Positions 34,626 through 42,979 of a DNA stretch of 64,000 nucleotides are shown here, one piece after another. A model generated the notes under the pieces. The model was given only the letters and a program-made list of their open reading frames with translations. It made no database searches and had not been told where the DNA came from. The stretch comes from Burkholderia cepacia. Its GTDB lineage: Bacteria > Pseudomonadota > Gammaproteobacteria > Burkholderiales > Burkholderiaceae. The translations under genes were made by a program, and so were the position numbers. Numbering within the stretch: the stretch's first letter is position 1; each line of letters starts with the position of its first letter. Where the stretch lies: the NCBI RefSeq assembly GCF_001039005.1, contig NZ_LDWR01000058.1:1-64000 (forward strand). Reading direction: 5' to 3'.

Positions 34626-36188
34626 TTACCGGTCGACGTGCGGGCCGGTCTCGTCGCCGAGGCCGAGCTTGCCGGGGTTGAGGATGTGTTTCGGATCGAG
34701 CGCGCGCTTCACCGTCTGCAGCACCGGGAACGCGGTGCCCAGCGAATCGCGCAGGTACGGCGAACGCAGCAGCCCGACGCCGTGGTGGTGACTCAACGCC
34801 GCATTGTATTGGATCAGCACCGCATTCGCCGCGTCCCACGCCGCGCGATACCACGCGGCCCGTTCGGCCACCGCGACGTCGCCGCGCAGCGAGAAATACA
34901 GGCACGCGCCGTCGGCATACGCATGCGACTGGTGCGCCGATCCGGCCAGCGTACCCGGCACGGCCTGCAGCGCGGCCACCACGTCGCGATAGATCGCCGC
35001 GAGGTCGCGCCAGCGTCCGCACATCTCCAGCGTATCGGCGACGAAACCGGGGCTGCGCTTGAAGCCTTCCGCGCTCTTGCCGGTCAGGTAGCGCGTGTCG
35101 AGCCACTTCTCGAAGATCGCGTCGCCGTCGAGCCTGCGCCCGCTTTCCTCACCGACGTGCGCGCTGATCGCCATCACCGCGTCGACGATCTCGCGCGCGC
35201 CTTCGTCGGCGATCAACAGCACGTTCGTGTCGGGCAGCCCGAACTGCACGCCGCTTTCGAGCGCATCGTAGAGCCGCAGCGCGGCCGGGTTCGCGCCGCG
35301 CTGCAGGATCTCGCGACATGCGTCGAGGCCGGCGGCGAACGTGTCGAAGCCGTACGCGATCGCGCGGCCGTAGTCGGGCAGCCGATGCAGCTTCAGGCGT
35401 GCGCGCACGATGATGCCGAGCGTCCCTTCGCTGCCGATGAACAATTGCTGCAGATCGGGACCGACCGCCGCGCGCGACGCACCGCCGAGCGTCACCAGGC
35501 TACCGTCCGCGAGGACGACGTCCATTCCGAACACCATGTCCTCGATCTTGCCGTAGCGCGTCGACAACTGCCCCGCGCCGCGGCACGCGATCCAGCCGCC
35601 CACCGTGCTGATCGCGAACGACGACGGCCAGTGCCCCATCGTCAGCCCGTGCTCGCGCTGCAGCGTTTCCTCGAACACGTCGCCGAACATGCCGGCTTCG
35701 ACGTCGACGATCTGGCTTTCGGTGTCGACGCCGATCAGCCGGTTCAGCCCGCACACGTCGAGCACGATGCCGCCGCGCACGGGCAGCGCCGCGCCCGTCA
35801 CGTTGCTGCGGCCGGCCGATGCCGTCACCGGAATCGTCGCCGCGTGCGCGATGCGCATCACGGCCTGCACCTGCTCGACCGTCGACACACGCACCACGAC
35901 CGCGTGCGGCGTCGCGGGCCGGCCGCCCGTCTCCGCGACCATCGATGCGGCCCACCAGTCGCGTGTCCACGCGACGACGTCGGCCGGCTGCGCGAGCACC
36001 TCGTCGGCCACCGCGCGCAGCGCATCGATCTGCTGCGGCGACACGGTGACCGGCGCGCGCTGCATGGCGGCCTCGGCCGGCGCACCGCCCGCCGCGGGCA
36101 GGTTCAGCGCGTATGGCGGCGGTGTATGCGCGCCGACGATGTAGTTGCCGCGGTTGTAGCCGCGCTTGATGGCTTCCTTGCTGATCAT
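34626..36188 (-). CDS. FAD-binding oxidase related to alkylglycerone-phosphate synthase
   Basis: A 520-residue flavoprotein. The PCMH-type FAD domain runs about 90-270, with VRVSTVEQVQAVMRIAHAA, ASAGRSNVTGAALP and the AGPS-type block GHWPSSFAISTVGGWIACRG. The C-terminal oxidase domain ends HHHGVGLLR and DPKHILNPGKLG. Homologues include ether-lipid AGPS, glycolate and D-lactate oxidases. The start ATG overlaps the GlpD-like stop (ATGA). In a polyol operon it may oxidise a hydroxy-acid or polyol-phosphate intermediate; true ether-lipid synthesis is unproven. Confidence 0.88.
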   Translation of the reverse strand: MISKEAIKRGYNRGNYIVGAHTPPPYALNLPAAGGAPAEAAMQRAPVTVSPQQIDALRAVADEVLAQPADVVAWTRDWWAASMVAETGGRPATPHAVVVRVSTVEQVQAVMRIAHAATIPVTASAGRSNVTGAALPVRGGIVLDVCGLNRLIGVDTESQIVDVEAGMFGDVFEETLQREHGLTMGHWPSSFAISTVGGWIACRGAGQLSTRYGKIEDMVFGMDVVLADGSLVTLGGASRAAVGPDLQQLFIGSEGTLGIIVRARLKLHRLPDYGRAIAYGFDTFAAGLDACREILQRGANPAALRLYDALESGVQFGLPDTNVLLIADEGAREIVDAVMAISAHVGEESGRRLDGDAIFEKWLDTRYLTGKSAEGFKRSPGFVADTLEMCGRWRDLAAIYRDVVAALQAVPGTLAGSAHQSHAYADGACLYFSLRGDVAVAERAAWYRAAWDAANAVLIQYNAALSHHHGVGLLRSPYLRDSLGTAFPVLQTVKRALDPKHILNPGKLGLGDETGPHVDR

Positions 36189-37864
36189 CCGTGTTCTCCC
36201 ATGAGGATGGCTTTTTCGAGTGCGACGGCGGCGACGTAGTCGCGCACCTGGCTGGCGACGGCCGCATCGGACAGGCCGAGCTCCGCCTTGAGGATGGCGC
36301 CGACGCGCGGCGCCGCGCGCGCCGAGGCGTCGCGCGCCATCAGTCGTGCGCGGGTGCGACGCGACAGCACGTCGTCGACGCTGCGCGCGAATTCGTGACG
36401 CACGGCATAGAGCACTTCCGCTTCGCTGTACGGCAGCCCTTCGACGATCGGCGCGAGCAGCGACGGCGTCGCGTCGGCGAGGTCGCCGACGAAGCGCGCC
36501 TCGGTACCGTAGCGTTCGCCGAGATGCGCGGCGAGCCCGCCCGATGCGACGATTGCCTGCGGGTCGTAGCCGGCCGCGCCGAGCAGGTACGCCGATTTCG
36601 TGCGGCAGCGCGTGCGGCGCCCGAGCAGCTTGCCGACCGTATCGATCGTCTGCTCGGCCATGTGCCGCGACGTCGTCAGCTTGCCGCCGACGATCGTCAC
36701 GAGCCCGTCGGGCGCGACATGAATCTCGTGATTGCGCTTCATCTCGATCGTCTTGCCGCCGGGCGGCCCGACCAGCGGCCGGCATCCTGCGATGCTGCCG
36801 ACCACGTCGTCCGCGCTCAGGTCGGCCTTCAGCGCGGAACGCGCGCCGTCGAGCAGGAAGTCGAGTTCCTGCCGCGTGCAGTGCACGTCGTCGAGATCGC
36901 CGTCGTAGTCCTCGTCGGTCGTGCCGAGATACGACACGTTGCCCCAGCGCGTGATCGTCGCGCGGCGGTTGCGCCCCGGTACCGGGATCGTCACCGTGCA
37001 GTCGTTGCGGATCTTCAGCCACGGGATCGCGACGTGCACGCCCTTCGCGGGCCGCACCTGCAACGCGGCCGTGTCGCCCTTGCGCGCGCCGGTCCAGTCG
37101 CGCAGCCATACGCCCGTCGCCATCACGACCACGCGCGCACGCACACGCCGCTCGCGGCCGTCGGCATGCACGATCGCGCCGTCGACCTTGCCGTGGCCGT
37201 CGCGCGTCAGCTCGACCACGCGCGCGTGGTTCGCCACCGCCGCGCCGTGAAACGCCGCCGTGCGCACGAGGTTCAGCGTCAGGCGCGCATCGTCGACGCG
37301 CGCGTCGAAGTACAGGAAGCCGCCCGTCAGGTAGGTTTCGTTGAAGGTCGGGCAATGCGACAGCACCTCGGCCTTCGTCAGCTTCTGGTGCAGGATGCCC
37401 TCGCGCCAGCCGCCGGCGATGTCGTAGGTCCACAGCAGGCTCTCGAAGGCTTTCGCGAGACGCGGGTCGAACACGCCTTCGCGCTCCATCACCGGGAACA
37501 GGAACGGCAGCCGCTGCACGAGATGGCGCGCGTTGCGCCGCAGCCGCTGCCGCTCGAGCAACGAGTGGCGCACGAGCCCGAGATTGCCCTGCTCGATGTA
37601 GCGCAACCCGCCGTGCACCATCTTCGACGATTTCGACGACGTGCCCGACGCGAAGTCGCTCTTCTCGACAAGCGCGACGCGCAGCCCGCGCAGGCTCGCA
37701 TCGAATGCCGCATACGCGCCCGTCACGCCGCCGCCGACGATCAGCACGTCGAACGTGTCCGTCTCGAGTCGCGCCAGGTGCTCGTCGCGGTTGACGCGCA
37801 GCGGCTCGGTGCCCGTCATGCCGGCCCGGTCCGTCTGCATTTTTCTGGATGGCAAAAACATCAT
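36185..37864 (-). CDS. GlpD-like FAD-dependent polyol-phosphate dehydrogenase
   Basis: The protein has 559 residues. The FAD-binding GGGVTGAYAAFDASLRG lies near residue 45, followed by SGTSSKSSKMVHGGLRY, the GlpD signature, and a C-terminal DAO_C helical domain (about 425-545). GlpD oxidises sn-glycerol-3-phosphate to DHAP and passes electrons to quinone; close relatives such as EryB act on erythritol phosphate. The preferred ATG 37864 has a GGAG site; ATG 37861 and an internal Met at residue 16 are alternatives. It lies 18 bases after an FGGY kinase. Confidence 0.9.
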   Translation of the reverse strand: MMFLPSRKMQTDRAGMTGTEPLRVNRDEHLARLETDTFDVLIVGGGVTGAYAAFDASLRGLRVALVEKSDFASGTSSKSSKMVHGGLRYIEQGNLGLVRHSLLERQRLRRNARHLVQRLPFLFPVMEREGVFDPRLAKAFESLLWTYDIAGGWREGILHQKLTKAEVLSHCPTFNETYLTGGFLYFDARVDDARLTLNLVRTAAFHGAAVANHARVVELTRDGHGKVDGAIVHADGRERRVRARVVVMATGVWLRDWTGARKGDTAALQVRPAKGVHVAIPWLKIRNDCTVTIPVPGRNRRATITRWGNVSYLGTTDEDYDGDLDDVHCTRQELDFLLDGARSALKADLSADDVVGSIAGCRPLVGPPGGKTIEMKRNHEIHVAPDGLVTIVGGKLTTSRHMAEQTIDTVGKLLGRRTRCRTKSAYLLGAAGYDPQAIVASGGLAAHLGERYGTEARFVGDLADATPSLLAPIVEGLPYSEAEVLYAVRHEFARSVDDVLSRRTRARLMARDASARAAPRVGAILKAELGLSDAAVASQVRDYVAAVALEKAILMGEHG

Positions 37865-37882
37865 GCTGGTCGTTCTCCGTGC

Positions 37883-39424
37883 TTACGCATTAGCGAAATC
37901 GGCCGCGTGCGCGAGCTCGGACGCGATCCGCGCATGCCAGGCCGCGCGCCGGCGCTGCCGGCTGTCCGCATCGATCGAGGGTTCGAAAACGGCGTCGGTG
38001 ACGAGCGTAGCGCGGGCCGCGTCGAGCGAATCCCACAGCAGCCCCGACGCGCCCGCGAGAAACGCCGCGCCCCGCAGGCTCGCGCGGTCGCCTTCGCGGA
38101 TCCTGCGCACGGGCACGCCGCTCACGTCGGCCTGGATCTGCAGCAGCGTATCGCTGCCCGCGAGGCCGCCGCCGACGATCAGCTCGGACACGTCGGCCCG
38201 CGCCACGGCCTGATTGGCCTCCATGCACGATGCGACCGAATGCGCGATGCCTTCGAGCACCGCGTACGCGACTTCGGCCTGCGTCGTCGCAATCGAGATG
38301 CCCGACAGCAACGCGCGCGCGTTCGGTTCCATCCGCGGCACACGCAGGCCGGTGAGTGCCGGCACGAACGTCACGCCGCGCGCCGACTGCACGCTGCCCG
38401 CCAGCGCGCTGATCTGCGCGGGATCGTCGAACCAGCGCAGTTTTTCGCAGACCCAGCGCAGCGCCGAGCCCGTCGTCGCGACGAAGGTCTCGAGCGAGTA
38501 ATGCGACACGCCGCCGTGCCGCCGCGCGGTCATCGCCAGCGTGCCGTCGTGCGCGTGACCGGGTTGGGCATGCGATCCGGTGTCGGGACGCGCCGTACCG
38601 GTCAGCAGGTCGACGAAGCTGCCGGTGCCGTGCACGCACATCGCCTGGCCGCGTTCGACGCAACCGAGACCGACCGCACCCGCGAACTGGTCGCCGGCAC
38701 ACGAGAGGATCGGTACGTCGATACCGAGCACGTCCTCGCGCGTGCGGCCGAACGCATCGGCGTCCTCGCGCAGCGCGGGCAGCAATTCGCGCGGAAAGCC
38801 GAGCGCGTCGAGCCACGGGTCGAAATAGCGATGTTCGCCGAGCAGGTACGCGCTCGCGGATGTCGCGTTGGTCGGCGTCGTCACGCACTCGCGCACATCG
38901 GACAGATGCCACAGCAGCCACGTATCGATCGTGCCGAACGCGAGACACCCGTCGCGATGCGCGCCGGCAACCGCCTGCGACGTGCGCATCTGGTGCACGG
39001 CCCACAGATACGGCGAACGCACGCCCGCCGGACGGCCGACCTGCGGCACGAGCATGCGGTCCCAGTCGGCCGCGAGACGGTCGAGTTCGGCCGCATGGCG
39101 CGTGTCTTGCCAGACCATCGCTGGTACGAGCGCGCGCCCGGTCCGCGTATCCCACAGCACGGCGGTCGCGCGCTGGGTCGCCAGCGCCAGTGCGGTGATG
39201 CACACACCCTGTCGATGCGCGTGCGCGAGCGTTGCGCGGCAGACCGCGAGCGTCTTGTCGAGAATCGCGTTCGCGTCCTGTTCGACGACACCCGGCTGCG
39301 GGCTCTCGACCGACAGCGGCAGATATTCAAGGCACGACACGTGTCCGCTCGCGTCGACGAGGGCGGCACGCGTGCCGGACGTCCCTTCGTCGATCGCGAG
39401 AATGGCGTTTCGGGAATCGGTCAT
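37883..39424 (-). CDS. FGGY-family polyol/carbohydrate kinase (glycerol kinase-like)
   Basis: A 513-residue kinase with the two actin-like domains of FGGY proteins. The phosphate-1 motif is AIDEGTSGTRAALVD at the N-terminus. Further on are CAGDQFAGAVGLGCVERGQA and the second-domain signature ELIVGGGLAGSDTLLQIQAD. GlpK-like features (DEGTSGTR, TPTNATSASA) suggest glycerol or a C3-C4 polyol as substrate. Its ATG overlaps the MFS stop by four bases. It would make the phosphate that the GlpD-like enzyme oxidises and that the GlpP-like protein may sense. Confidence 0.9.
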   Translation of the reverse strand: MTDSRNAILAIDEGTSGTRAALVDASGHVSCLEYLPLSVESPQPGVVEQDANAILDKTLAVCRATLAHAHRQGVCITALALATQRATAVLWDTRTGRALVPAMVWQDTRHAAELDRLAADWDRMLVPQVGRPAGVRSPYLWAVHQMRTSQAVAGAHRDGCLAFGTIDTWLLWHLSDVRECVTTPTNATSASAYLLGEHRYFDPWLDALGFPRELLPALREDADAFGRTREDVLGIDVPILSCAGDQFAGAVGLGCVERGQAMCVHGTGSFVDLLTGTARPDTGSHAQPGHAHDGTLAMTARRHGGVSHYSLETFVATTGSALRWVCEKLRWFDDPAQISALAGSVQSARGVTFVPALTGLRVPRMEPNARALLSGISIATTQAEVAYAVLEGIAHSVASCMEANQAVARADVSELIVGGGLAGSDTLLQIQADVSGVPVRRIREGDRASLRGAAFLAGASGLLWDSLDAARATLVTDAVFEPSIDADSRQRRRAAWHARIASELAHAADFANA

Positions 39425-40884
39425 CGCTGCGTTTTCTCGATGGCGGGTTTCAGGAAGGCCGACGTGGTGCGCGCGTCGTCGCCGAAGTGCGGCGCGTCGG
39501 GTTCGTTGTCGGGATTGATCGTCGTGCGCGTCGGATCCCAGCGGATCGCGAAGCAGATCGCGCTCGCGATGCACGGCACGATCGCGAGGATCAGGAACGT
39601 GTGTTCGAGGCCGTAGCGCGCGCGAAACAGCGGAAAGACCAGCAGGCCGAGCGCCGCGCCGATCGAGCCGAGCGCGCCGACGATGCCGTTCGCGCCCGCG
39701 CGCAGCTCGCCGCGAAACGACAGCGACGACAGGCTCTTGCCGTTCGCGCCGGGGCCGGCCGAGTGGAACAGGATGAACAGCGACGGCACGACCACCGACA
39801 GCCACAGCGGCATGTGCGCATGAAACAACCCGAGCGCGACCAGCATCGCGCAGACCGCCGCGAACCCGATCGCCGACGCGCGGCGCAGGCCGACACGGCG
39901 GCCGACCGACGACGACGAGAAACCGCCGACGATCCCGAACAGGTTGAACACGAGCGCGCCGAGCGTCGCATAGACGAAGTCCTTGCCGAACAGCGCGGCG
40001 CTGATCAGCGGCAGATACCAGCCGATCGCGAAGTATTCGATCGACTGGCCGATCTGCACGGTCGCGGCCAGGATCGTGCGTGGCAGGTAGACGCCCCGGA
40101 AGATCAGCAGCACGTTCGCAAGGCCGCGGGTGGCCGGATTGACGATGGGTGTGCGTTCATGCGCGGGCGCGGCGACGAACGCCTGCCCGTAGATGCGCGT
40201 CATCGCGCGTGCCGCATCGTCGAGACGCTCCTTGCGTGCGAGCCAGATCGGACTTTCGACGAGGAACGCGCATTGCAGCGCGAGAATCGCGACACCGAAC
40301 ACCGCGGTGGCCGCAACCGAGTATCGCCAGATCGAATCGCCGACCTGCCACGCATGAAACAGCAGCGCGAGCAGCAGGTTCAGGCAGACCGCCGTGTACC
40401 ACATGCCCTGCCAGGTATTGAGCCGGCTCTTCAGGCGGCCCGGCGTGAACTCCGCGAGCATCGCCATGGCGATCGCGAAGTCGATCCCGTACGCCATCCC
40501 GACGAAGAACCGGCCGGCGAGAATCGTATTGAAATCCGGTGCGAACACCACCAGCAACGCACCGATCACCGACAGCAGCTTCGCCGCGATCAGCGGCCGC
40601 ACGCGCCCCCACCGGTCGGCCATCCAGCCGCCGACCGGGTTGAACGCGATCGCGACCCACGACGCGAACGACGTCATCCATGCGACCTGCGCGGCCGACA
40701 GATGCAATTCGTGCGTCATCGGCCCGAGGCCGGCGCTCAATGCCGAGTTGGAGAATGCGTCGAGAAACAGCCCGCCGAGCGACAGCCACCAGACGAGCCC
40801 CGCCCTGCCCGCGATACCGGGGCGTGAGTCGAGAAAGGAGATGACGTCTTCAATGCCATGAAGCTTGACCGCGATCGTTCGCAC
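39421..40884 (-). CDS. MFS transporter (sugar/metabolite porter type), first gene of the polyol operon
   Basis: GTG 40884 sits seven bases behind a strong ribosome site (ACGGAGG), giving 487 residues and twelve membrane spans. The loop 2-3 motif is GGWMADRWGRVRP and the loop 4-5 motif is FTPGRLKSRLNTWQG, both typical of sugar and metabolite:H+ porters. Being first in an operon with a polyol kinase, it is the likely uptake system for the pathway substrate. A frame extending further upstream has no ribosome site. Confidence 0.88.
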   Translation of the reverse strand: MRTIAVKLHGIEDVISFLDSRPGIAGRAGLVWWLSLGGLFLDAFSNSALSAGLGPMTHELHLSAAQVAWMTSFASWVAIAFNPVGGWMADRWGRVRPLIAAKLLSVIGALLVVFAPDFNTILAGRFFVGMAYGIDFAIAMAMLAEFTPGRLKSRLNTWQGMWYTAVCLNLLLALLFHAWQVGDSIWRYSVAATAVFGVAILALQCAFLVESPIWLARKERLDDAARAMTRIYGQAFVAAPAHERTPIVNPATRGLANVLLIFRGVYLPRTILAATVQIGQSIEYFAIGWYLPLISAALFGKDFVYATLGALVFNLFGIVGGFSSSSVGRRVGLRRASAIGFAAVCAMLVALGLFHAHMPLWLSVVVPSLFILFHSAGPGANGKSLSSLSFRGELRAGANGIVGALGSIGAALGLLVFPLFRARYGLEHTFLILAIVPCIASAICFAIRWDPTRTTINPDNEPDAPHFGDDARTTSAFLKPAIEKTQR

Positions 40885-40990
40885 AATCGGCCTCCGTATA
40901 TTTGTTCTGTAAGAGGCTCGACATTGCAGATGCGATCGACGCATGGAGAGACCATCTTACAGATAGTCTCTTATCTAGATCTGCCCGCGC
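40885..40990 (-). promoter_or_regulatory. Structured leader of the polyol operon, candidate antiterminator target
   Basis: Between the promoter and the GTG start the transcript would contain three overlapping inverted repeats: AGATA/TATCT (40961-40965, 40972-40976), AGAGAC/GTCTCT (40947-40952, 40966-40971) and the longer-range CTGTAAGA/TCTTACAG (40907-40914, 40955-40962). They share bases, so they cannot all form together. Such a layout is what an antitermination or attenuation switch needs, and a GlpP-family protein is encoded in the same operon. Function is inferred. Confidence 0.5.
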
Positions 40991-41020
40991 AATTTACGGC
41001 GGGCACCGCGCCTGTGTCAA
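40991..41020 (-). promoter_or_regulatory. Predicted sigma-70 promoter of the polyol operon
   Basis: On the minus strand a perfect -35 TTGACA (41020-41015) and a -10 TAAATT (40996-40991) are 18 bases apart. Transcription would start near 40984 and leave a leader of about 100 nt before the MFS start. Confidence 0.65.
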
Positions 41021-41131
41021 GCGCAGTCGGTTGTGCGATGCAGCGAGCGGCACGTCGTCGCGCCGCGCAATCGTTGTGGACACAACGTCATACGCACGCG
41101 GCCGGGCACGGCAAGCCGCGACGACATCCGT

Positions 41132-41848
41132 TCACCACGGCACCGTCCGCCCCAGATAGTCGAGATACTCGAGCCCGGGGCGCTCCCGCTTCGCGATCAG
41201 CACGTCGACGAGGCTCGGCACGCTCTCGTCGATGGTCAGGCGCGCATCGGGCCCGCCCAGCTCCGTGCGGACCCAGCCGGGCGCCATCAGCGCCAGCGCG
41301 CGCGGCGTGTCGGCCTGACGCGCCGCGAAGCTGCGCATGAACTGATTCAGCGCGGCCTTGCTGCCGCGATAGACCTCGCGCATCCCGCTGACGTTGTTCG
41401 CGACGCTGCCCTGCCCCGACGACATCGCGCCGATCAGGCCATCCGCGGTCACGAGATCCTGCAGTGCCTCGATCACGCGCATCGGCGCAAGCGCATTCGT
41501 GACCATCACGCGCACGAATTCGTCGGTCGTCACTTCGCCGATCGTTTCGTTGGGATCGTTGGTCGTCCCCGCGTTCACGAACAGCATGTCGAAGCGCTTG
41601 CCCGACAGGCGCTCGCGCAGCGCGGCCAATTGCGCCGGCTCGCAGATGTCGAGCGTCTCGATCTCGAGCCGGCCGTCGAACCGGTCCGCCAGGTCGTGCA
41701 GCTTCGTGCGGCCCGATCCTTCGCGCACGGTCCCCGTGACGTTCCAGCCCTTGCCGAGAAATGCCTCCGCCATCGCGAGCCCGAGGCCGCGCGACGCCGC
41801 AACGAGCAGGATCGCGGGTGCGTTCCGGTTTGATTCAGTCGATTGCAT
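41132..41848 (-). CDS. SDR-family oxidoreductase
   Basis: The protein has 238 residues. It has a Rossmann start ILLVAASRGLGLAMAEAF and the active-site motif YRGSK (Tyr, Lys) with an upstream Ser block GAMSSGQGS, so it should be catalytically competent. It resembles csgA/CsgA-like short-chain dehydrogenases acting on carbonyls. ATG 41848 has a GGCGGAAA ribosome site. It is divergent from a LysR regulator with a perfect inverted repeat between them, which suggests control by that regulator. Confidence 0.88.
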   Translation of the reverse strand: MQSTESNRNAPAILLVAASRGLGLAMAEAFLGKGWNVTGTVREGSGRTKLHDLADRFDGRLEIETLDICEPAQLAALRERLSGKRFDMLFVNAGTTNDPNETIGEVTTDEFVRVMVTNALAPMRVIEALQDLVTADGLIGAMSSGQGSVANNVSGMREVYRGSKAALNQFMRSFAARQADTPRALALMAPGWVRTELGGPDARLTIDESVPSLVDVLIAKRERPGLEYLDYLGRTVPW

Positions 41849-41920
41849 GGTTTCCGCCTTTGCCGGGTTGCATGATGCGCCCACTATAGGCGCGCACCGG
41901 ACCATGCGCCAGACGCACTG

Positions 41921-41941
41921 GATGCAATCCATAGTTGCATC
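41921..41941. promoter_or_regulatory. Candidate LysR operator
   Basis: GATGCAA TCCATAG TTGCATC is a perfect 7+7 inverted repeat with a 7-base spacer containing the T-N11-A LysR box. It lies in the 133-base gap between the divergent SDR and LysR genes. Confidence 0.6.
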
Positions 41942-41981
41942 AGACGCCATGACAAATAACGTAATGGCGTATCCTGTCCGC

Positions 41982-42959
41982 ATGGAAGACATCGACCTGA
42001 ACCTCGTCACCGCGCTCGACGTGCTGCTATCGGAAGGCAGCGTGACCGGCGCCGCGCGCCGGCTTGGCCTGAGCACGTCCGCGATGAGCCGCACGCTCAC
42101 GCGGCTGCGGCTTTCCACCGGCGATCAACTGCTCGTGCGCGCCGGGCGCAAGCTCGTGCCGACGCCGCACGCGGCGGCATTGCGCGACCGCGTACACGCG
42201 ATCGCGAGCGACGCGCGCGCCGTGCTGCGGCCGGCGACAGCCGACGTGGACCTGGCGACGCTCGCCTCCACGTTCACCATTCGCGCGGCGGCGTCGTTCA
42301 TGGAAATGCTGTCGGGCCCGGTGGTCGCCGCGATCGGCGAAATCGCGCCGCACGTGCGCATCCGCTTCGTGCCCAAGCCCGACCGCGATCCGCAAGCGCT
42401 GCGCGACGGCACCGTCGATCTGGAAATCGGCAAGCGCGGCGACGACGCGCCCGAGCTGCACACGCGCATGCTCGGTCACGACTGGCACGTCGCGGTGGCG
42501 CGCGCCGGACATCCGCTGTTCGCGTCGGGCAGGATCACGCCCGCGCGCTTTGCGGCCTGCCGTCAAGTGATCGCATCGCAGCTCGGCGATTTCAGCGGAC
42601 CGGCCGATGCACCGGCGAACCGGTCCGGCTCGGACCAGACCGTGCGCGTGGTCGTCCCCAGCTACCCCGATGCAATGCGCGTCGCGGCCAGCACCGACCT
42701 GATCGCGCTCGTGCCGCGCTCGTGCCTCGGCAACGCGTTCTCGCCGGGGCTCGTCGAAACCCTCGGGCTGCGCAGCTTCGAGATGCCGGTCCGCCTGCCC
42801 GCGATCCTCGTCTCCGCGCTGTGGCACCCGCGCATGCACGGCGATCCCGTGCATCGCCGCTTGCGCGACACGGTCATTGCCGTGTGCCAGCGCATGTATC
42901 CCGATGCCCGCGCACCGCGCACACCGGCGCGCGGCACGAAAACACGCGCGGCCGGCTAA
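41982..42959 (+). CDS. LysR-family transcriptional regulator
   Basis: From ATG 41982 the protein has 325 residues and begins MEDIDLNLVTALDVLLSEGS, the standard LysR N-terminus. The helix-turn-helix is GAARRLGLSTSAMSRTLTRL, and a substrate-binding domain spans about 90-305. Two in-frame ATGs upstream (41949, 41964) would add a short tail and cannot be excluded. It is divergent from the SDR gene at 41132 and convergent with the SDR-like gene at 42980. The ligand is unknown. Confidence 0.88.
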   Translation: MEDIDLNLVTALDVLLSEGSVTGAARRLGLSTSAMSRTLTRLRLSTGDQLLVRAGRKLVPTPHAAALRDRVHAIASDARAVLRPATADVDLATLASTFTIRAAASFMEMLSGPVVAAIGEIAPHVRIRFVPKPDRDPQALRDGTVDLEIGKRGDDAPELHTRMLGHDWHVAVARAGHPLFASGRITPARFAACRQVIASQLGDFSGPADAPANRSGSDQTVRVVVPSYPDAMRVAASTDLIALVPRSCLGNAFSPGLVETLGLRSFEMPVRLPAILVSALWHPRMHGDPVHRRLRDTVIAVCQRMYPDARAPRTPARGTKTRAAG

Positions 42960-42979
42960 CGCCGCGCGACGCGCCCGGT

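Noticed and set aside
36191..39616. A plus-strand open frame of 1141 codons
   Set aside because: It is antisense to the GlpD-like and FGGY kinase genes, is Arg/Ala/His-rich low-quality protein, and exists only because of high G+C codon bias on the other strand.
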